Below, one piece after another: positions 4,935 to 8,552 of a stretch of DNA of 8,552 nt. Each line of letters begins with the position of its first letter. The stretch's first letter is position 1. The notes beneath the pieces are model-generated. The model saw nothing but the letters and a program-made list of their open reading frames with translations, was not told the DNA's origin and did not search any database. The position numbers and the translations under genes are program-made. This DNA comes from Candidatus Omnitrophota bacterium. Lineage in GTDB: Bacteria > Hinthialibacterota > Hinthialibacteria > Hinthialibacterales > JAKPRU01. The DNA is taken from contig JAKPRU010000366.1 in assembly GCA_029557025.1 (NCBI GenBank), forward strand, positions 1-8,552. Reading direction: 5' to 3'.

Positions 4935-6812
4935 GTGGACTCATTATATTGGCAACCGCTTCTTTCGCGACCTGCTGAGGGACGTCATGCTTTTGTGCGT
5001 GCGTTGGTGAGCCGATATCCGGGGCTGATCGATTCGCTGACCGAAGCGATGGCGTACCTGGACCGGATCGAGGTCGCAGGGGATTCGCAGAGCGGCTATC
5101 AGGTTCGTGTAGTGGAGGAAGAAGACGAGCGGATGCTGCTGCCGACGGATCGCCTGGAGGATCGTCGTGCGGCGCAGGTAGGCGCTTTGAGAAAAGCGGT
5201 GACGGGGGGTGCCCGCCTGGTAGTTCTGTCCGGAGTCGGGATCGGGGATATATGTCGCGAGATTCTGCGCTTGGGGGGCGAATATTCAAATGTGGGATTT
5301 CTGGTTGTTGAGCCGGAGTTGGTGCGTGTTCTGATTGCGGCCACTCTGTTCGACCTGGTTTCCCTTGCGCAGTCCGAGAATATCTTGTGGGCGCTGGGTC
5401 GGAATGCGGTGGATGAGATGGTGTCCATCTGCCGCAAGAACTACCTGTATCTTGTTCCGCCGGACAAATGGGCGTACATGCTGGGTGTGATTCCTCATGA
5501 TGCGCAGGAAGCCGGGCAATACAGCGCGCTGGTATCTTCCCTGTCGCAGATGCTTGAGCCGGATCAGGATGCGTTTGAGCAAGCCGTGGAGCAGTTCATC
5601 AATCGTCGGTTCCAGTCACGTGGACTGGTCTGGTCGTATCATTCTCCCAAAGCCTACATTCACTTGCCGTTATTGAGAGCCTTGCTGAGGGGATTTGAAG
5701 AGAGAGGCTGGCGAACCTGCTGCGAGCTGGTCAAAGAGGATTTTGCCGCCGGCCTTCGCCTTGCGGCCTCTATGATTCGATCTGTTCCCGATCTCTACCT
5801 GTTCTTGAACGGCCCGTCCTCGGCTTTCCTGAGAGAAGCGGGAATATCTCCCAGTGCGGAACGGGATATCGCGCGATTTCGGGTGATTTGGATTGTGGAC
5901 GATCTGACCGCATCGGGCATGGAGGATTTGCACACGGGTTATTCGCATTGGGACTTTGTTTTTTGTGCGGATCGGACATACATGCAGGCGATGCTGGGGT
6001 GCGGCGCGAGACGGGTGGCGTTTTTGCCTGCGGCGGCAGCGGTGATGCGGAAAGGTTCTCCCCGAAAAGACTGGAGCGCCCCCATTTCATACGTGGGCAG
6101 TATCCAGAATATGGGTCCGTATCTCCGCCGGTTGTCTGATCGGTCGCGGACATGTCTGCATCGTATTGCGCAACGGAAAGACCAGGAGCGGCGTATTCCA
6201 TTCCAGCAAATCGTGCAGGATGAGGCTCCCCCGCAGTCCATTGTGGAGGAGTTGCGTCGGATCGCCGGTGAGTACCACGCGACTACGCCGAAGGGATTTG
6301 AGAGTCCCGACCGCATCCTGGATTTCTTTCTTTATGTGACAGCGACCTTCTTGCAGCGGAAACGTATTGTGGAATGCCTGCTTCCTCATGGTTTGAAAAT
6401 CTTCGGTCCCGAGAGTTGGCTGGAAATCCTGGCGCCGGAATATCGCAGCCGATTCTGCGGACCGGTTCTGTTTGAACAGGTGGCGGACGTGTATGCCTCC
6501 GCCGATTTGTCGTTGAATATCCACAGTTACCAATGCCCGACCTGTTTGAATTCGCGCGATTTCGATGTGATTATGGCCGGGGGATGCCTGTTGGCGGATT
6601 GGGTGGAGGATTTCAGCCACGGATTCTTTGAGGAGGAAAAAGAGGTGGCGCTGTTCCGGTCCCACGCCGAACTACCGGAGTTGGTAAAGGCGCTGTCTTC
6701 CACGCCCGATTATCGCGATGCGATGAAAGTGGCCGCACGGGACCGATTGCTGCGGGAACATACCTACGCGCACCGGGCGGGGGTGATTTGTGAGACATTG
6801 GGGATCGAGTGA
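4935..6812 (+). CDS. CgeB-like glycosyltransferase with Maf/DUF115-like N-terminal region
   Basis: The 625-residue soluble product has no signal peptide or membrane segment. Residues 1-160 include LVVLSGVGIGDICREIL (95-111) and VVEPELVRVLIAA (124-136), a Rossmann-like strand-glycine loop and acidic strand end. This resembles the N-terminal part of Maf/DUF115 flagellin-glycosylation proteins. From about 316 a CgeB-type module begins (FRVIWIVDDL, then FVFCADRTY at 341-349 and SYVGS at 385-389). It ends in a glycosyl-transferase group-1-like domain (YASADLSLNIHSYQCP at 520-535, then DVIMAGGCLLADW at 544-556 and LREHTYAHRAG at 606-616). Transfer of a nucleotide-activated sugar to a surface glycan or protein is inferred from family; donor and acceptor are unknown. 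The GTG start at 4935 has AAAGG 8 bases upstream; the next in-frame ATG (codon 39) would cut into the conserved N-terminus. It follows two terminators and is probably transcribed separately. Confidence 0.75.
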   Translation: MDSLYWQPLLSRPAEGRHAFVRALVSRYPGLIDSLTEAMAYLDRIEVAGDSQSGYQVRVVEEEDERMLLPTDRLEDRRAAQVGALRKAVTGGARLVVLSGVGIGDICREILRLGGEYSNVGFLVVEPELVRVLIAATLFDLVSLAQSENILWALGRNAVDEMVSICRKNYLYLVPPDKWAYMLGVIPHDAQEAGQYSALVSSLSQMLEPDQDAFEQAVEQFINRRFQSRGLVWSYHSPKAYIHLPLLRALLRGFEERGWRTCCELVKEDFAAGLRLAASMIRSVPDLYLFLNGPSSAFLREAGISPSAERDIARFRVIWIVDDLTASGMEDLHTGYSHWDFVFCADRTYMQAMLGCGARRVAFLPAAAAVMRKGSPRKDWSAPISYVGSIQNMGPYLRRLSDRSRTCLHRIAQRKDQERRIPFQQIVQDEAPPQSIVEELRRIAGEYHATTPKGFESPDRILDFFLYVTATFLQRKRIVECLLPHGLKIFGPESWLEILAPEYRSRFCGPVLFEQVADVYASADLSLNIHSYQCPTCLNSRDFDVIMAGGCLLADWVEDFSHGFFEEEKEVALFRSHAELPELVKALSSTPDYRDAMKVAARDRLLREHTYAHRAGVICETLGIE

Positions 6813-6813
6813 C

Positions 6814-6830
6814 GCGGATCTGTGATCCGC
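6814..6830. repeat. Perfect 7-bp hairpin right after the glycosyltransferase gene
   Basis: GCGGATC (6814-6820) and GATCCGC (6824-6830) flank a TGT loop, one base after the stop codon. No U-run follows, so it is more likely a small palindromic repeat or an mRNA 3'-end stabiliser than a classical terminator. Confidence 0.5.
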
Positions 6831-6962
6831 CCCGTGTTCCGAAAATAAATCCTGTTGACCGTGAATTTCTTTCCTCTGTTTCACGTATAGATAGAAATAG
6901 TGAGCATCCCTCCGCCGGGCCGGTGATTGGGTGAAGAAAGTATGCTTCCCGCCCTTCTTTGC
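6831..6962. other. Intergenic stretch with no gene seen
   Basis: No open frame with a ribosome binding site or recognisable protein sequence lies here on either strand. TTGACC at 6855-6860 resembles a -35 box, but the nearest -10-like TATAGA (6886-6891) is 25 bases away, too far for a standard promoter. Confidence 0.5.
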
Positions 6963-7008
6963 CAGGCAGGGACGCCTGGCCCACTGGTGGGACAGGCGTC
7001 CCTGCCTG
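6963..7008. repeat. 46-base palindromic repeat with perfect 16-bp arms
   Basis: The 16-base arm at 6963-6978 is the exact reverse complement of 6993-7008. The 14-base centre pairs further (CCCA with TGGG), leaving a CTGG tip. Each arm is itself palindromic: CAGGC and GCCTG flank AGGGAC in the left arm. I recognise the CAGGCGTCCCTGCC motif as one that recurs between genes in many bacterial genomes and metagenome assemblies, but copy number in this genome cannot be judged here. Confidence 0.8.
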
Positions 7009-7048
7009 TCGATGACCGAAGGGCTGCGACGTGGCGATCTCAGGCTCA

Positions 7049-7082
7049 GTCCCGGTTCCTGAGCTTGTCGAAGGGCCGGGAC
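7049..7082. repeat. Palindromic repeat of the CTGAGCTTGTCGAAGG type
   Basis: GTCCCGG (7049-7055) pairs with CCGGGAC (7076-7082), and CCT with AGG adds inner pairs around the loop. The core CTGAGCTTGTCGAAGG is a motif I recognise from intergenic repeats in diverse bacteria. A diverged copy forms the strong terminator at 4847-4887. Confidence 0.75.
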
Positions 7083-7097
7083 ATCGCGTTTGAACGA

Positions 7098-7126
7098 CGA
7101 GATTACCACGCTTCGCTCGTAATGAC
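7098..7126. repeat. Short repeat of the GAGATTxCCACGCTTCGCTC type
   Basis: ATTAC (7102-7106) and GTAAT (7119-7123) are inverted around a core rich in CGCTTCGCTCG. The sequence fits a widespread intergenic repeat whose minus-strand translation gives the familiar spurious peptide start SLRAKRGN. It is the third distinct repeat within about 165 bases. Confidence 0.65.
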
Positions 7127-7196
7127 ATTTGTGAGTGAGCTTTCTCAAGAGACTTTAATCAGGTATAGCACGCCATTGCCAAAAGGAGCAAAGTCC

Positions 7197-8042
7197 ATGC
7201 GAAGAACGTCTGTCGTATTCAGTTCAATCGTCGTAATTCTCCTGGGTCTCTGTGTGTCTGCCTGCATATCCTCTTACAAGTTCAGTCATACCGAGGAGAA
7301 GGACTTTCAAGTTCCTGCAGCCGGAATCGCAACCGTTGACGCCCAAGCCACCAACGGCAGCGTCGGTGTCATTGCATCCGACACGCAGGAAATCAAGGTT
7401 CACGTAATCAAGGTTGTTCAGGCGACCACCCAGGAGAAAGCCGATGAATACGGCCCACAGGTGGTTGCCCATGTTGAAACCGAAGGCGATACGCTGAGAA
7501 TATTCTATGAGGAGCCTAAAGGGATCAAGCAGATTCAGGTCAATGTGGCGTACGCCATCACCTGCCCGCCTGCCATCGCCATTCGTCTGCTGACCACAAA
7601 CGGAAGTGCGAACGTAGTAGGGATCGAACGCTCCGTTTCGGCACAGACCACCAACGGGAATGTCGATCTGAAACGCTGCAAAGGGGCTGTGAACTTGAAA
7701 ACAACCAATGGAAGCATTTCCGCAAGAATGGCAATGTTGGAGAAGGAAGCGGACTGTCTTACTACGAACGGAAATGTGCGAGTGGAAGTCGAAACCGGGA
7801 TTGCGCCCATCCGTGCGGTGAGTACCAACGGTTCCGTCACGATTGTTCTGCCTCCCGATTTTTCGGGGCAGTTGGACGCTGTCACCACGAACGGTTCGGT
7901 CTCTTCCGAATTTGAAGTTACTATCGAGAAACGCTCCGACACCTGCCTGAAAGGTTCTGTCGGTCGGGGCGGCGATGTCAACGTGAAAGCCATAACCACC
8001 AACGGCAACGTGACGATCAAGAAGAGTGTTCCGGATGTGTGA
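7197..8042 (+). CDS. Lipoprotein with eight TTNG-type repeats (DUF4097-like beta-solenoid)
   Basis: The 281-residue product starts with a lipoprotein signal: basic MRR, a hydrophobic core and the lipobox VSAC with acylated Cys23, so it should be anchored in a membrane facing the periplasm or surface. From residue 51 the motif (T/S/A)TNG(S/N) recurs at 51, 133, 151, 169, 189, 209, 230 and 267; from 133 to 230 the period is 18-21 residues. This pattern, with alternating hydrophobic strands, fits the DUF4097 putative-adhesin family, which folds as a right-handed beta-solenoid with one repeat per turn. The repeats use different synonymous codons, so they are old and held by protein-level selection. 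ATG at 7197 is chosen for the AAGGAG at 7183-7188 and the signal peptide. The frame stays open back to 6927, but that part translates the palindromic repeats. No partner gene is adjacent; function is unknown. Confidence 0.85.
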   Translation: MRRTSVVFSSIVVILLGLCVSACISSYKFSHTEEKDFQVPAAGIATVDAQATNGSVGVIASDTQEIKVHVIKVVQATTQEKADEYGPQVVAHVETEGDTLRIFYEEPKGIKQIQVNVAYAITCPPAIAIRLLTTNGSANVVGIERSVSAQTTNGNVDLKRCKGAVNLKTTNGSISARMAMLEKEADCLTTNGNVRVEVETGIAPIRAVSTNGSVTIVLPPDFSGQLDAVTTNGSVSSEFEVTIEKRSDTCLKGSVGRGGDVNVKAITTNGNVTIKKSVPDV

Positions 8043-8114
8043 GACAGGAACTGGGAGGGTGTTAATATGTCCAACGGATTCAACCGCCCTTGTATTCCCC
8101 CAAACCTTCAATTT

Positions 8115-8250
8115 CCCCCGATCTTCGGGGGGAAGCATGAGGCTGTACATTGGTGTCCCGGAGACAATTCCTCCCCTGAAGATCGGGGGAGGCCAGGTGG
8201 GGGTTGACAGGTTCGCCGGGTTCAAGCCCCTCCGCATTTGGGGGAAAGGA
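8115..8250. repeat. G/C-run inverted-repeat element before mutS
   Basis: CCCCCGATCTTC (8115-8126) and GAAGATCGGGGG (8178-8189) are perfect 12-base inverted copies 51 bases apart. Each is also followed or preceded by extra G or C runs that make a local hairpin (CCCC..GATCTTC..GGGG). A further pair, CCCC (8227-8230) and GGGG (8240-8244), lies downstream. Both strands are open for short stretches, but the peptides are proline- or glycine-rich translations of repeats, without ribosome binding sites. I see no gene between 8043 and 8372. Confidence 0.65.
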
Positions 8251-8289
8251 TTCATGTGCTGACTTGCAGGGTTCGGCTGACGTGTTTCT

Positions 8290-8317
8290 TTGAACGGAAG
8301 CATCCTTATGCCATACT
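8290..8317 (+). promoter_or_regulatory. Possible promoter of mutS
   Basis: TTGAAC (8290-8295) and CATACT (8312-8317) are each four-of-six matches to the sigma70 hexamers with a 16-base spacer. Transcription would start near 8324, about 50 bases before the presumed mutS start. It lies just outside the repeat element. Confidence 0.4.
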
Positions 8318-8372
8318 GTTCTGAGGAATTGGAATCTCAGAGCTGAAAGGGAGCCGGTCTCAGCAAGCGATT

Positions 8373-8552
8373 GTGGATAATTCCGAAACATCTCCCATGA
8401 TGCAGCAATACCTGGAGATGAAGGAGCAGTATAAGGACTGCATCCTTTTTTTCCGGATGGGCGACTTCTATGAGATGTTTTTTGAAGACGCCGTAACGGC
8501 CTCGCAGATCCTGGAGATCACCCTCACATCGCGCAATAAAAACAAAGCAGGG
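8373..8552 (+). CDS. mutS: DNA mismatch repair protein MutS, N-terminal part, runs off right edge
   Basis: Sixty codons are present. MutS is the mismatch-sensing ATPase that binds mispaired DNA and recruits the downstream repair machinery. The visible part is the start of the mismatch-recognition domain: [16 protein letters not shown], then [15 protein letters not shown], then LEITLTSRN. In GDFYE, Phe32 and Glu34 correspond to the Phe and Glu of the family's F-x-E wedge that stacks on the mispaired base (Phe36 and Glu38 in E. coli). The start is uncertain: GTG at 8373 gives an eight-residue lead before the conserved PMMQQYL, as is usual, but has no good Shine-Dalgarno; the AGGGAG at 8348-8353 is too far away. 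ATG at 8397 or 8400 is the alternative. The ATPase domains are beyond the window. Confidence 0.93.
   Translation, partial: MDNSETSPMMQQYLEMKEQYKDCILFFRMGDFYEMFFEDAVTASQILEITLTSRNKNKAG

Noticed and set aside
6963..7126. A possible CRISPR array in the repeat-rich gap
   Set aside because: The repeats differ from one another in sequence and spacing; there is no direct repeat with regular spacers and no cas gene.
6672..7148. Minus-strand open frames giving peptides such as SLRAKRGN
   Set aside because: They translate the palindromic intergenic repeats and the end of the glycosyltransferase gene in antisense; such peptides are typical spurious annotations.
6927..7196. A 90-codon N-terminal extension of the TTNG lipoprotein
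   Set aside because: It translates repeat elements and would bury the lipobox; ATG at 7197 has a good ribosome binding site and begins a proper signal peptide.
7224..8303. A 359-codon minus-strand open frame over the lipoprotein gene
   Set aside because: It covers the TTNG repeats in antisense and continues into repeat DNA, with no start signal; the plus frame has a lipobox and repeat motif conserved at protein level.

Overview
The window looks like chromosomal DNA from an uncultivated, moderately GC-rich bacterium with a Gram-negative type of envelope. It encodes a Tat-exported Gfo/Idh/MocA oxidoreductase, a lipoprotein and a secreted sialidase, a mix common in environmental Planctomycetes/Verrucomicrobia-like and candidate-phylum genomes. 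The phylum cannot be fixed from the sequence. A T-box leader in front of thrS, the absence of a TGS domain in ThrS and many short palindromic repeats are the most telling traits.

Layout. Positions 1-509 (minus strand) hold the start of a secreted sialidase that runs off the left edge. A purine-rich spacer follows, then a single-domain STAS (anti-anti-sigma type) protein at 827-1162 with a good sigma70-like promoter. Positions about 1240-1520 form a T-box riboswitch with antiterminator and terminator, placed directly ahead of thrS (1576-3336). A well-formed promoter at 3403-3431 drives a Tat-signal oxidoreductase (3460-4800), which ends in two consecutive intrinsic terminators. A 625-residue CgeB-like glycosyltransferase with a Maf/DUF115-like Rossmann N-terminus spans 4935-6812. 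After a 384-base gap packed with palindromic repeats comes a lipoprotein with eight TTNG-type repeats (DUF4097-like, 7197-8042). A second repeat-filled gap leads to the first 60 codons of mutS (8373 to the right edge).

How the genes work together. No operon is evident: most genes have their own promoter, terminator or long spacer, and the functions are unrelated (translation, mismatch repair, signalling, surface glycans, periplasmic sugar chemistry). The only strongly supported gene-regulator pair is the T-box and thrS, where uncharged tRNA would relieve transcription termination. The sialidase, oxidoreductase, glycosyltransferase and lipoprotein all point to investment in the cell surface and in carbohydrate turnover.

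Most noteworthy: the thrS T-box has an acceptor-pairing bulge consistent with tRNA-Thr but no obvious Thr specifier codon at the expected place, and the second terminator after the oxidoreductase is a member of the same palindromic repeat family found about 2.2 kb downstream, which suggests a repeat turned into a terminator.
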